Source: Apostichopus japonicus (taxonomy: Eukaryota > Echinodermata > Holothuroidea > Aspidochirotida > Stichopodidae). Taken from it: 64,000 bases of DNA. Location: positions 19,227,984 to 19,291,983 of the forward strand of contig NC_092564.1 in assembly GCF_037975245.1 (NCBI RefSeq), given 5' to 3'. Below the pieces are notes generated by a model. It made no database searches. It saw only the letters and a program-made list of their open reading frames with translations, and was not told the DNA's origin. Positions within the stretch are counted from its first letter, which is position 1. Each line of letters begins with the position of its first letter. Position numbers and translations under genes: made by a program. This document shows, piece after piece, positions 45,087-59,056 of the stretch.

Positions 45087-47799
45087 GTATGTCCAGAGGT
45101 TCGAAACCGGTAAGGAAGGTTCACATCCACGTGATAATCTGTTTTATAAATTTTTACTGCTGAATAGGGTAAGAATCCGGTAAAAGGCTTTATAAAACAT
45201 ATTATATTATAATTAATTTGTTAAAGATTAGTCACGTCCCAAACCAATTTATAGATGATCTTGAAGGCGTTAGTCATCAATTGTGGGGTTTACGATCCTT
45301 GGTACGTTACGTTATTAAATATAAGAACGAAGTGATTGTTTCTACATTCATTATAGTCCTTATTCTCAAAAACTTGCTTAACTCCAAACACAACCCTCGC
45401 CCCCCCCCCCTCGCCCCTCATACTCCATCGTTACAATTTTTTTAGTATTTTTCTCTTGCAAAGAGAAAATTATGCAAAAATATATAAAAAATAATAATTA
45501 CACGTACAATTTTGAGCCCTGTATGTGTGCTTTGTTTTAAGAGTTATGCAAAATAGATCATTCACAATGGGTTAAAATATTAAATCAATTGTTTGTTATC
45601 TTGAAATGCAAATGTAATATAAATCGATAATTTTATCGAATAAGCTCTCAAAATCTGTGTAAGTTATTTATTGCCTCTGCATTTACAATTATCTGAGATA
45701 ATTACATTATCTTCTCTTAAATATTATGTCACCATATACCTCCCACCCCCCCCCCCACTACCCCCACAAAGCACCCCACCTCCACTCCCTCAGCTCCACC
45801 ATTTTGGCGATATATATGAAACGTTTTTGTTTAACAAATCACACAAAAAAAACAACCTGGCTATTTGGTTTGATTTGAGTTTTGTTGGTTATACTTCCGC
45901 CACCCCCGTTCTGTTTTTATCCATCATCTTGTCACCACCCTCCTTACCATGGAAGCCTATACTATAAAGAAGAAAACGAGCTGAGAGTAATTAACCCCAG
46001 CCATAAGTCATTTGGGTTTACGCACGTCAAACATTCACACCTTACTTCTTTACTATATATCTCGTGCACTGTGTATATATGTATATACGACAGATTGAAT
46101 TAACAGCCAATAGGTTCTGATAATATACTTAATCAATACCAAAAAATACGTGCTTTCCCCTCATAAAGATAAGTGAGGCAAAAACTTGTCACTCACTATT
46201 TACTGATATGTTTGAGCCGTATACGATCACACAAAAAAAAGCCTTATAAGTGACATTTTAATTTCATACCGCCTGATTAAAGTAATAATTTTCCAATCGA
46301 AGGATTGCTTAAGACGTAGCAATTAAAAGGTTCCACGTCACTGCCTTCTATAATGACTTAGCTCTACGCATGCGCGTTTGACATAGCCACCCACATTTTT
46401 TTTTTTTTTTTGATAACAGAAGCCGTTGAAATATACATTACAAACCCATCTGATATATTTGTAAAGAGGAATGTTGTGAAATATATCCTTTTACAAATAA
46501 GCGAAATTAATATTTGATAATACAATTTTGATTTTAATCGTAGAATTTCCCGACTGTTTTCTGCATTTGAGGTTAAAACTTCGCATCCCCTACGGACGAA
46601 ATCACGCTCTGTGCCTCGCTGCGGGGTTTTTGCGGTAACCCCCTTGGGTGCACATAATGACTCTGCACGGCGCTAACTTAATATTCTATTTACCAAATTT
46701 TCATTATTATTGTCATTTTACAGTTAATCCTAGCTTAGCTATCTCTCCGTATCGGGTGTCTGTCACGGTTACAAGTCATCATCATCTTTGGGAAGGAGAA
46801 CTCTTCTTCGCCGCGACAGATGGTGTTCTTAAAACAAAGTTTCTTAAGAAATTGACAATTTCTTTGGGTTTTTTAAGCGAGAAAATAATGCTATACGCGT
46901 GAGTGCGCGCAGTAAACTGCCAAGGGTAACTCACTAGCCGAATCTGAGACCCCCTTCTTTTCTATTTTTTCTCTTTTTTTTTAGTTGTGGCGCTTTGAGA
47001 GGTTTTTCTGTTGTCCTTTGGGTATTGGTTGTTTAAGCAATGACGTGATGACTTTGTACGTCTTTGTCCCTCCGCCTCTGTATAAAAAAAAGGGGTTATA
47101 CAGACTGCAGCGTACTCATGTCGAGTTAAATGCAAAAGTAAGTTGTCACGCTTATTCACGCTGCAATTAAATTTAGGAAACGAATGAAAGACACGAAGAA
47201 GGAAAGAAAGAAAGAAGGAAACAGAGAAAAAAAATAATAAAGAAATAAAAGGGGGGTATTAGAAAGCTGAAATCATAACATTGATAAGATAATCTGATTT
47301 TAAGCTTCATTTGAGGGAATTTAAAAAGGAAGTATATCAGAAAATGAGATTTGTTCAAACAAAGTGGTTATCAACATTTTATAAGGCATTTTCGTTATTA
47401 CTGAATTGAAATTAAACTAAACGGAGGCAAAGTATCTGCTTTATTTATCATCCTTTTTTCGTGATAAAAGCTATTGTGGGAAATTTGTTATCAATTCGTA
47501 AATGAAAAAAATGCGTATAGGCCTTTATAATTATGATAAGCTTCCACCGGGGGAAAAAGCGTCAGTTTTAAAGCAGTGTCAACATTGATGAATAAGTGCG
47601 CCTGTTTAATGCTTTACTCGCGTCTTACGTCTGCAGACAAGCATGATTTGTGCATTTGTGCTAGATATTTAAAGCACAAAATATGAATTGGTTTAAAAAA
47701 GTGTCAAATCATACAATCCATAGATTATGATTGATAGAAGTAATCACCGGAGAGAGAGCAACCTACTTTTCTTTGTATCGGAGGTGTGTGTGTGTGGGG

Positions 47800-47960
47800 G
47801 GGGGGGGTGCTCAGATGTTAAGTCGTACAAGGGAGGAGTGTCTCTTGACCTTTGACAAATTTTGATATAAAGGAGGGTGCTTTTAAAACAATGTTGAAGA
47901 ATATTCGACTGTTTATAGGTTGTAGTGCACACGTTACATATTTATGTACCTGTATGCTAA
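47800..47960. repeat. Dispersed repeat family, copy 2
   Basis: Counterpart of 39640-39870, with poly-G at 47797-47807 and T16/G10 at 47961-47986. Confidence 0.55.
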
Positions 47961-50900
47961 TTTTTTTTTTTTTTTGGGGGGGGGGTAATATTCTGTCAGC
48001 TATTGAAGGGGTGAGCCTCCATGACTTATCCTGTTATACCTCCACCCCCCCACCCCCATCAGACGTATACGTATAGTATACGTATAGGCTCAGTATATAT
48101 TTCGCTGATGGCTAACTTCTTGAAATAATTGACCCTCAAAATAAGATTTATTCATTGCAAATGGCTATTTCAAAACAGTCCAAGAAATGATAAAAGCTGC
48201 ATTTGTGTGTATGTGTCAATGTGTGTGTGTGTGTGTTGAGAATATCAAAATCTGTTATCAACTTTATAAAGTCCATCAAAAATCACAATAATCAGGAATG
48301 GCGTATTACTGTAAGGTTTGTAAAAAAAAAAGTAAAACAGTTTTTGGAGTCAAACATGCCTATATTGGACAACTTGGTCATATAACTCTGTAATAAGAAC
48401 TATAGCAACAAAACTTTGTTTCATGTGTTACAGTTATAATTATATTTAATACTCTACGCCATCGTTTAAAGTGATACATTAGCATAGATACGTGCGTTAT
48501 TCTTTTACTGTAACGTTTCTTTCTTTAATAGCATACACCGACCAACAACCACATCTCTTGCATACGTTGTAAACATACGTTATTGTTATTGTTATTGTTG
48601 TTGTTGCCTTGTTTCCTTTTCTTTTCAAGGGGGTGGGGGTGGCGGTTTTTGTGTTTTCTGGTGCATCACTATTGCCTCCAATATTGTAGAACGTTTGAAT
48701 GGATGTATTAACAGTAAAACAATGGATTCACTTTAGCCGGTAGAGTATGATTGTCCGGGCGAAAAACGGAGGTACGGAAACTTTGAGAAGTCTGAGAAAC
48801 GAAAAGGGACGAGGGGATGGGTTGATGACGGGTGTGGAGGGGGAGGGGTGGAGGGGTAGAGGGAGCGCGAGGGGACGAGGAGAAGGCAGCTAAATTATAT
48901 TTTATGAGATACGATATAAAGAGGCGTATATACGATATTGATTAAAAGTGTTATAATCAATTGAACGGTTCCGTTTACGGTTAAACGGACCAGAACTTAA
49001 AGCTCATCAAATTATATTCTTCCATTCCTCTTCAATTATATACTTTTATTACTTTTATTATTATTATTTTAATTATTATTATTGCTTTTGGCTGTGCCCA
49101 CGTTGACCCGTTTTCAATGTTTTGACATTCCGAAAAATTTCAGCTATTATATTGGTCTATACTTTACCCTACGGGATGTTGCCAGATAGCATTTCGTTTT
49201 CAATGCCCCTTGTAGAGCTAAGAAGAATATAAAGTAATAAAGCTATTAATATTCCGTTCGACATAACGAGACCAATTAAATACATCAACTTTTTTTTCAT
49301 TAGTCTCTTTTTCTTTTCAAATTTTCTTACCTACCGGTCTTGGAGATCTATTTTTCTTTTCATTGCAAAAAAAAAAAAAAAAAATTAATAGAGGGACCGC
49401 AAATCTGCGAGATATTGCACCTCATAGCTATTAATATCTATTTTATTGTTATCTTTATTATCATACTTTGCCCGCTACCCTTTCATTCTTATTACTGCAT
49501 GGCAAGACAATGGAAAGTTCACTTGTTTACTGCAAGTCGTTTTTATGTCTGGTGTTTTCGTCTTGATGCGAGTTTTGCTCGCAGGCATGTGCGGTCTAAA
49601 AACCCGTCAAAACAAACCCGTTAGCATAAGTAGGGGCTACCAGGGGATACCATCCGGCTTTTGGGCCACATTTTCCTCCTTTATCCAAACTATAACAGGC
49701 CACCAAGCCTCATAACATTAATATCCGTAAGCTCAGCTGTCATCAGTAGAGCAAGCTTTGCTTAAAAGTCAGAAATATTAGGCCTGCGTCAGGCGGTCAG
49801 GTCTACTTTGTTACTCAAAATAAACACAAAAAATGTGGAAGTTGAATAATATGCGGAGGAGAAGAAGCATGTTATACCCGGGTATGACTTTTATTTTATT
49901 AGAGCTTTGAAGAACGACGAAAGAAAAAAACAGAACGTCAAAAGCGAAGAGCGGGTTTACGCTTGGTCATGATAAATCTGGGTGATTACGCTTGTAAATA
50001 TTATGAACGACTTAGAGGCAGAGTCTAAGGGGTAAAGGGATTTATAGTGAGGCTTAGCTCTTCCCTTTGATGCAAGGTTAAGTTTCCAATAACCTTTAAA
50101 GGAGAGGTGATATCGTTGGCTGAGATATCAACAGGGGAAGAACAGAGATTGAAAAGCCAAGAAAATGTAAAGAGAAGAATAGGACAAAAAAAAAGACAAA
50201 AGAACAAAAAAAAAAGGACAAAAAAAAAGGACAAAAGAAAAGGACAATAGAAATCTGGAAAGAAAATAAAAAATTGCGAAAAATGCAGTTCATTAAACGT
50301 AGAGATTACGTTGCATAATTAATATCCAGTTGACAATTAATATACAGCCGCCTAAAACGCAGTGGTTGAAAGGATAACAACACAGAATATGGGTGTTATT
50401 TGTAATACAATAGAACAGTCGGTGCATGCAAGAACATACTTCCATACTTTAGACTTGCCATAAGTCGTTTCCAGCCAACAGGTTCATATTATCATGCACA
50501 CAAAAGTCTATACATAATCTCAGTTTTTATCATATTTTTTTTTAAATTAAACGCCTTGCGTGTGCAGATGAAAGATATGATTGTTATGTCTATAAGGTGT
50601 GGGGATCTTGGCCTATTTAAATTGAAGCATTTAGACGATCTATGTGCCGCCAAGTGAAGGAATGGGTAACGTGAGTTCGTTGAGCTTTGTGGGGTCAAAC
50701 AGTCTCGCAAAGTTCCGTTATTCATTTCTCATTGACCGAGATATTTCGTCGCGTTGCTTAAATGACGCTGACACGTATCTTTACCTGTGCTGTTTTTCAG
50801 CTGTTTGTTAAAATTGAAACCCGAATTTTCTTGTTAATAGGAGATCTCTCAACGAATTAGATGAAGCGACGAGAGATATGTAGGATACATCTATACTGAC

Positions 50901-51335
50901 AAACTTATTGTATTGAATATATAACTTCATGTAAAAAATTATAGATCGCTTCGAAGTCAAACAGTTCCAAAAAAAAAAAATCTTCAAAATGATCACATCA
51001 GAGTATTTAGGTTTGTGGTGTTTTGTTCATTATGGGGTTAAACGTGATTGAATTTCATCAAAATAAGGACAACGTGAAATAAACGTGTAATGGTATATAA
51101 CGTGTTACATCAACAATTGTCACCCAAGATAATTAAATGAATAGACATATCAGGATGATCTGGACTATATATTTTGTACTGATCATGAATCATCCGTACG
51201 TGGAAATCTCGCGTATATGTTTCCTCACTACTGTCCATGCAGTACCTCAGATTTCGTTTCATATTTAATACAACGTCCACCTCTAAAAACAAATTTTCCT
51301 ATGATACGGTATTCAGAAGACGTCACATTCTGTCG

Positions 51336-51675
51336 GAGTTCAGGTTCGAGATCTGTTCCGGATCAGATAAAAAAAAATCATCAGATTTGAACCTGAGCCG
51401 GATCAGATCCGTATTTGATCTGAAGCTGAACGGGATCAAACAACAAGACGGAATTTATTACACCATATTGTAGTACATTATTACACATAATTCGATATCG
51501 TGCTATTGCTTTTTATGTTAACACAGAGAGCATTGTTAATTCTGGATCCCTTTTGATCCGAAGAGTGCGTACACTAAAAACCTTGTAAAAGATCCCAAAT
51601 CTGATCTGGATCAGATAGATGAAACTGATACGAACCTGATCCGGATCACATCCGGATTTGATCCGAACCCTGGCG
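51336..51675. repeat. GATC/GATCCGGATC-rich region
   Basis: More than a dozen GATC sites within 340 bases, many in GGATCAGATCC, CCGGATCA or TTTGATCCG contexts and on both strands. The ends TTCAGGTTCGAGATC and GATCCGAACCCTGG are loosely inverted, suggesting a decayed transposon. No clear target duplication. Confidence 0.5.
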
Positions 51676-52876
51676 GATCATAAAATTCATGCCGATCTAT
51701 ATCAATTAAGACGGTATTGATACAGTACCGGTATAGAATATAGCATAGTATATATATAAATCACATAACATTCGATATACCATATGCTGATTATACATTG
51801 TAATAGAAGTTTGATCGTTAATCCGGGATCACGTTTGATCCGGGGGATGTATATAGTTATGAAATTCCAGCATTTTGAACAATTTGCGATCAACTTCGTG
51901 ATCAAATATATTACATTTATATAATTATATTATTTTTTCTATATGATATTTATTTACATATGATATTATTATGTTCGTTGTAGATCTCTAGTGTAAAAAT
52001 GGGTCAAAGAATTCTTTCTTGGATCATGCATAGCAAATCTATATGATAATTGATTACAACTGGAAACACATGAAAGAATTTAGTCTGTGTCCTTTTTTTT
52101 CAATAAGATACTTCCTTTCGGGTTTTCTTTGCCTTTTTCACGTTTTATATATGATGTTACATTTTTGTCTATACCCACGTGACAGATATTCTATACTCTT
52201 CACCATAACACCGTCCACAAGAAAAGAGGAAAAAAGAGAGAGCGAAGCCATTCAGGACGGCATTATGCGCCCCAAAATTGATATTTTCTCTCCTTTTTTT
52301 CCATTACAGACATTCTCAAAGTACAAAAAGATCTATATTTTATACTTAACAAATATGAAGCAAATCTCTTTCTATTAACTCTATATTTATCATTAATTTT
52401 CGTGTCATTCACACTGTTTAACGCGGGGAATGAAATTCCCACCGCGGTAGGTTTTAGCTATTCCCTATTTTTTTTGTTTTTTTCTTGGATCCACTGTCTG
52501 TTCACCAACTACTTGATGGAGTTTACACATGTCCCCGCCGAGTCCGAGAGAGAAACAGACAACGAGTCATCGTACTTGTGCTCGGGTGCGTTGCCCTAGG
52601 AAAACGCCGGGGATTTCTGTTTCTTTCAGACTCTAGTAAGGGATTAGTTGCCCTCCGCCAGCTTCGAGGTGTCAAAGCAAGACCCTACTTTGTTGTCTGT
52701 TTTGATTCCTTTCCCCCTCTGTTGTTTCTCGTCACATGATATTGATTGTTCTAACAAAAATTTCGATCTCTTAAGTCCGAACCATTTGCTACTTGTTAAT
52801 CCAGTGACGAAAGATTTGTCACTTATGCTGAAAATGTAATATTTACCCCTTATTTCTCTGGAAGATCGCTGAGAAG

Positions 52877-52879
<3 letters not shown>

Positions 52880-52957
<78 letters not shown>

Positions 52958-52976
52958 ATGTGTGTGTGTGTGTATT
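52880..52976. repeat. (TA)n followed by (TG)n microsatellite
   Basis: TA tract to 52945, then TG repeats to about 52975. Confidence 0.97.
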
Positions 52977-55900
52977 TGTAATTACAGAGTTGGTACATTC
53001 TTATTTACAATTTGTTGTTTCATTGAACTCTGACCTGTCTTATATTTCAGCAATTACGTAACCAAACTTGTCAATATGAATAGGTGTTAGCGGTTCTGGG
53101 CATTACATGTTATAGTCCAAGAAAACAAAAACGATAAGTGCTAGTTATATTTCTAAATAACTATTCCGGTTTACAAGATATTTCAACTTTAAAATATGCT
53201 TCATCTCAGGAATGCTCCTTTAATGATAAATTAATGAAGACGCCAGCTTCGCAGTGCTACTGGCCTAAATGTTAATGATAACCCATATGCTAATAACTAT
53301 AAAAATGAAAAAAAAAACACATGAAGTTTTGTTATCTTCTGATGAACAACAGTTCACATTGAATGTGATCAAACATCCTTTCTCCTTTGAAAAATTTGTC
53401 ATGTATTATATTCATGTAATTAGATATATGTTTTCGCTATTGAGCTTCGCTTCTCATGTAAAGGACCAACTTTAAGGTCCCTGTGTTAGCCTTAGTAGTC
53501 CAGCCGCTTCCATTGATGATCCTCAGATGATTTGAAGCGTCATTTCTCGAAAACTTAAAAAGTGGTATAAAACTGAAGCCTGGACTGATATATAGCCGGA
53601 GCCTGTATATCTTTAATGTTCTAAACCATATCAACACTGATATTATACCTAAAGTCAGTCTTTTAATTCGACAAATTCTTGGAGGGTCAGAGGGGGATTT
53701 GATTTGGATATTTTTAGACACCCAGGTGCAACAAATGACACACGAAAGTGTTTCAATTTCTCTAATCTCTGGTCATATATGTTTATTACGAGATATGTTC
53801 AACGTTTCTTCACGACCGGAAAGGTGAGAGCGTTTCTTAATACTGATTTCATTAAGCTATGAATGTATGGTATTTCAGAATGTTTGGAATGAGAACATAG
53901 GTGTACATGTCGCGTAATATATCAACCGAGCACGTCTAATATGACATGATACTCGTTAGGATAGACAGCTTAGGCGCTATATAGTTCACAGATTGTTTAA
54001 ATAATGTAATTTGCATAAATATCTAGAGGACACTGTCAGGCTACTGATGAAAACTGTCAGAATAAATTAATGTTATGAAGATTTTAGAAATGAAACTTCA
54101 GAGGCACGAGCGAGGTCTTCTCTGTTATACAAGTTAGGAAAACTTTAATAACTCGATCAGTTATTAGATATAGGTCTCTAGTCCTTGAGTTCAAATCTAT
54201 CTTGCACACAACGAACCACAATAAGGCAACGCATATAGTCGACAATGCCTTTTGCCACAATTTGTGTAGGTTTTTTCTTTCAACCTTTTCAATTGACGAT
54301 TACATATCGTTCATCGTTCGATAAAAATCATAACATACAGAAAAGATGTACATTGTAACGTGCAGAGAAATAAACTATCCATAATTCTTTGAATGGGATA
54401 ACAGATGGATTCCTGAGGCTTAAAGCTAAGAGCTAGGACGGTCAAGCGGTCTACAGCCCCGGGGCCCGGCCAAGGGCCCGAGGTGAATTTGTACGGTTCC
54501 GGAAAAGTATGGAAAGGGCCTGGAAAAAGTATGGGAAATCTGAAGAGTGTAAACAAGGTGGGCCGGATGGCATATTGCTCCCCTGGGCCCAATTTGGTTC
54601 TCGAAGTCTCTGAGAATGGGAGTAAAGGTATATCGGAGGTTAAGTAAATGTCCTCTGAAGTTCATTTCCGGGTAAACATGTAACATATTAATCTTTTACT
54701 CTGTGTAATCTTAGTAACATAGTTCCCTCATTCTTTATGTCCCTCTTAATTACTAATATTAAACGGAAGCATTTTTTTCTTCCTTTTTTTGTCTTCATGT
54801 GTCAATTTCAAACTGGCACATATTTAATTCGACCGATATAATATTTTTATTGCACGTCCGGATTGATAATGCTACTCACACAGCATGAAAGTGGTCTCTT
54901 AATAATGCGTTCTACTTCATACGGTACCACGCTGAGCTACCCAAGGTTAGAGACATCAAAAGCTGACAAATCTATAAATGAAACCAACTATAGCGGAGAA
55001 AAAATATTTATAGAGTTAATTTGCATATTTTTTTTTACTATTTGTTTCTCTACAGGGATGAGAAATAAATGTATGATGAAAATCGCGTAAACATGTTTTT
55101 TTTTAATTAAGGGTATATTTTCTACATTTTTGCACAATTATTTGAAATTTCGTTTGTCTGTTTTTAGCTCGTGTTCGATAGAAATCTTTAACCAGTTCTT
55201 CACAGATTTATTTCTATTACTACACAACCCCCCCCCTCCCTACTCCGTCGCACCCTAACCCACGGGACCTCATCCTTATGCCCCCAATATTTAATAGGGT
55301 ATACAACATAGTTGATATGTGAGAAGGACGGTCTCAGTCGAATATTTAATTTCAACGAAAACCAGTAGTATAGACGTTTCTGATTCATAATAAAGGAAAC
55401 ATCCTACCCCCTTTCAATTTATGTTACCCACCCCCTCCATTTCTGTTACCAACCCCCTTCCATCTCTGTTCAGACCATATCATCCCGTTCCCATTACACC
55501 CCCCTCCCCCTCTCTTCCGTCCCCTTCGTCTCCCTCCACACATTTACAATTATTACTTGTCACTCGACATGTTCATATTGACAGGTCGTATAACAAGCGC
55601 GTCTCACTTCCTCGAATTCACATGAGCATTATAACTGTCGGTTTGCAGTGATTGATAAAGATACGCGTTTTTGTGTGTGTGCTTCAAACCGCCTATTGTC
55701 GATGCACCAGATTTTTTTACCCTCACTCTCTCTATCTCTCTCGAGTAACTCTCCCCTTTTGGGAACCACAGAATACGTTACATATTCCAAGTAACAACTA
55801 TATTAAAATACGACACCTCTCTCTGACAGCTTTATTTTATACATTACGAGAAAAAGGGACACCAAAAAAAAAAAAGATTTAAAATTAGTAACACTTCCCT

Positions 55901-56169
55901 TTCTGATATATCTGATTTGAGATATCTCGTCTTGGGAAAAGGAATTTTTCCCTCTAAATTAGACGAACTCGCGTGAAATTAAGAGTTGATAGACAACCGG
56001 TCAATTCAATTCAATAGATAATTTATCTCCAATGAATATATTGAGAATGTACAATGATTGCCTATTGTTAAACCCTCAGTCGCATCAATTTAAAATTCAT
56101 TCACACTTCTTCTGTTGCTTTCGTTCTCCTGCTTTCTATAATCTCCATCATGAGATACAGGAGTGATTC

Positions 56170-56464
56170 CAGGCGCGTAGCCAGGAATTTGCCAAGGGAG
56201 GGGCGAAACTGTAGATTCGGCATTGCAAACTATCTAAGCGTAGCGCCACCATGAGTTGGCGCGAAGCGTACAAGAAAATTTTGGCTGAAAATGCCTCCCA
56301 GATCGCTGGAAATGGCACTTCCCAGGCCTTGTAAGTTGCATCTTAGCATTTTCGCTTTTGAAAATACTAGCGATATCATCAAAACATTAAAAGAAAATTA
56401 AAAAATATGCTCAAGGGGGGGGGGCGGCTGCCCCCTTCGCCCCCCCCCCTTGGCTACGCGCCTG
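56170..56464. mobile_element. hAT MITE, 295 bp
   Basis: Terminal inverted repeats CAGGCGCGTAGCCA and TGGCTACGCGCCTG (the second ends at 56464; a short variation lies inside). Perfect 8-bp target duplication AGTGATTC at 56162-56169 and 56465-56472. The interior, read in reverse, matches the MITE at 30926-31266 (CTTAGATAGT, GGTGGCGCTACGC, GCGATCTGGGAGG). Poly-G and poly-C runs lie near the right end. No transposase. Confidence 0.93.
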
Positions 56465-57664
56465 AGTGATTCTACGGTACAAGGAGGGTATCACTTTACC
56501 AGGAGACAACAATATCGCATCTTTTGAGACGTAACAATCAACGTCATAGAAAACTGAACCAAAATAAAAGAAGAAAAAACTAGGTGATTTTTTTTTTTTT
56601 TTTTTTTTTGGGGGGGGGGGTTCTGCTTAAGCAGATTATCTCAATTATCTCTCAACAATTTTTTTTCTTCTCGGAAACTAGCGGGAATGTGCCTATCTCT
56701 TCTTGTTTAATTAATATTCAGTTTTCAGTCATTTATGTAGTGTGTTCCTTAACTTACTTATTTGGCAGTATTCCAAAATACTAACCGATCCACTCAAGTG
56801 ACTATAAAATACTATGCCTCCGTTGTAAAATACATTTTCGAAGAATAAAGCTGTTAAAAAACTACTTCGCCTTACAAGTAACGTCATCGTCAGGCGAAGA
56901 GTGTGGAGGGGGTCGGGGGAAATGATAAATTCGACATTTAACCTTTGTTTTGTCATATATAACACGATTATCTTTATAATTCGAGACGGGTGAATTCATG
57001 AAACCAAGACCACTCTCATATATTTCTCACCAATTATGTTAAAAATACACTATTTATTTCCATTCCGGTTCGAAATGTTAGTCGCCCAGAGAGTGTTTGT
57101 AATATTTATATCACACACAAATCAAAACATAACGTGGGACATTGCAAAAGTTTCGATATTTATTTAACATTGGTAATACAATTTGGGAAGTTGCTACATA
57201 ATAAACATTCAGCAAAATCGACGCAGAAAGCTCCTTTAAAATATTGTAACGATGAATGCTGCTTTAATGTTTCATACGCTTTTCAAGAATGTTTGTGCTT
57301 TTGTTTTTCTAAATCGTCTTTTATACAAGAACTGACTGCTTGTCATTTTTTCTTCTCATTTTTCATTTTGATTTGGCTCCAAATATCTGATTTTCATAGT
57401 ACCCCCGCACCCCTTTCGCTATTTGAGAGTATTAACCTCCAAAGTACAGTTATGTTCCGTTGACAAGTAGGTTATTACTTCATTCATATCTGTGGCAGCA
57501 ATGTTTGGTTTCTACACCACCAGACGGAACCCGAGGCTATTCAAAGCTGACCCCATAAACTGTAGTTTCTTTGAACAGAAATTAGTCTATTTTGATCAAA
57601 GTTCGCAAGTCACTAGGAGGGCGTCCTCAAGTATAGACATACATACTACAGGTATTCAGAGCCG

Positions 57665-57667
57665 ATA

Positions 57668-57750
<83 letters not shown>
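57665..57750. repeat. (TA)n microsatellite
   Basis: TA tract of about 85 bases. Confidence 0.97.
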
Positions 57751-57756
<6 letters not shown>

Positions 57757-58710
57757 TTGTAACCTTGAACATTTTAATCACAATAATAGTAACAAAAAGG
57801 AAAATTGAAACCAAAAATTTAAAAAGGGAATTTGCTCCAAATCGATACTTTGTGATACGATGTTAACAATGAAGATGTCAAACTAGTTGTGGGTTGATCA
57901 GTTTAACTTGTGTCTACAGTTTAGAAGAAGTCAACTATTTGCTCTCGCAGTTCCTAAGCGAAATAATTCACGTACTGATATATGCTTCCAGAATTATGCC
58001 ATTTTCGATTAGAGAATTTAGTAATTTTCTCTGGATTTATTTTGTGTTTGTGTTTGTTTGTTTGTGTTTGTTACGTGTTTTTGTTCTTGGGGGGGGGGGG
58101 GGTCTTCAGATTTAGATATTATATAATGCAAACAATCACTAAGTTATGTTTTAAATTCATACAAAGTCACTCTTTGATTGAATTGAATTTCACCACTCTA
58201 AACGTCTCCAGACGTGTTTCAAAGAGTGAATTCCCACTCTGAGAAATTGTGAAGACACAGATCTGCAAATCGCAGAAATTTGGAAAATGCAAATAAATGA
58301 CTTGTTATATTGAAATATTGTTTGATAAATATTAAAAATTTGCTTTGTAATGGTACCTGATTAATTTCCTAACACACCGTTGGGTATATACAAATACGCA
58401 TATGCGCTCGCACAAAACATTGGGTATAGATTTAGAACAATTAAAATAATTTTCATTTGACTCAGACGGGGAAAATGTAAATGATTATAACAATTAACGC
58501 ACATAATTATTGTTGGGAGAACTCTAGCAATTAAGGTGCCAATTTGGATCATTTTACCGGTCAACCAAAAGGTCTTACGTTCTATTTATTTCAGGACATT
58601 TCAAATCAGTTTATCACGTTAAACAGTTAATTTGGGTTACAGTGTCTCAATTTGTGTAGGTTTGGTATAAAATTCAGTCCAACATTTGGAAAAGAAGTGA
58701 CAATATGCTT

Positions 58711-59056
58711 CAGTGGCGTAGGAAGGCACTTTTGAGTGGGGAGGGGGGCTGAAGACTGATGGCCGGCCTGGGGGAGGGGTCTTTGGATTTTTTTTTGCAT
58801 TTCCAGGTGGCCTCAGATGCAATTTGGTGCAATATAGCACACTTCAACATCCCACTCCATTTTGTAAATAATTTTGCATTTTCACCTGGCTTTAGATGCA
58901 ATTTGGTGCTCCAAATGAGATTTTTTTCTCATTTGGAAATGAAAAAGGGGTTTTCTGACTTGCGGAGCGGGGGGGGGCGGAATGATACTTCCGCCCCCCA
59001 TATTTTTCACTGGGGGGCTGGCGCCCCCCCGAGCCCACCCGGTTCCTACGCCCTTG
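58711..59056. mobile_element. hAT MITE, 346 bp
   Basis: Ends CAGTGGCGTAGGAA and TTCCTACGCCCTTG are inverted with two differences. Perfect 8-bp target duplication ATATGCTT at 58703-58710 and 59057-59064. It contains a near-duplicated segment (GATGCAATTTGGTGC at about 58816 and 58893) and G- and C-runs near its ends. No transposase. Its interior differs from the 30926/56170 family. Confidence 0.93.

Noticed and set aside
54420-54610. GC-rich patch with GGGCCC palindromes, considered as a MITE
   Set aside because: No matching terminal repeats or target duplication found.
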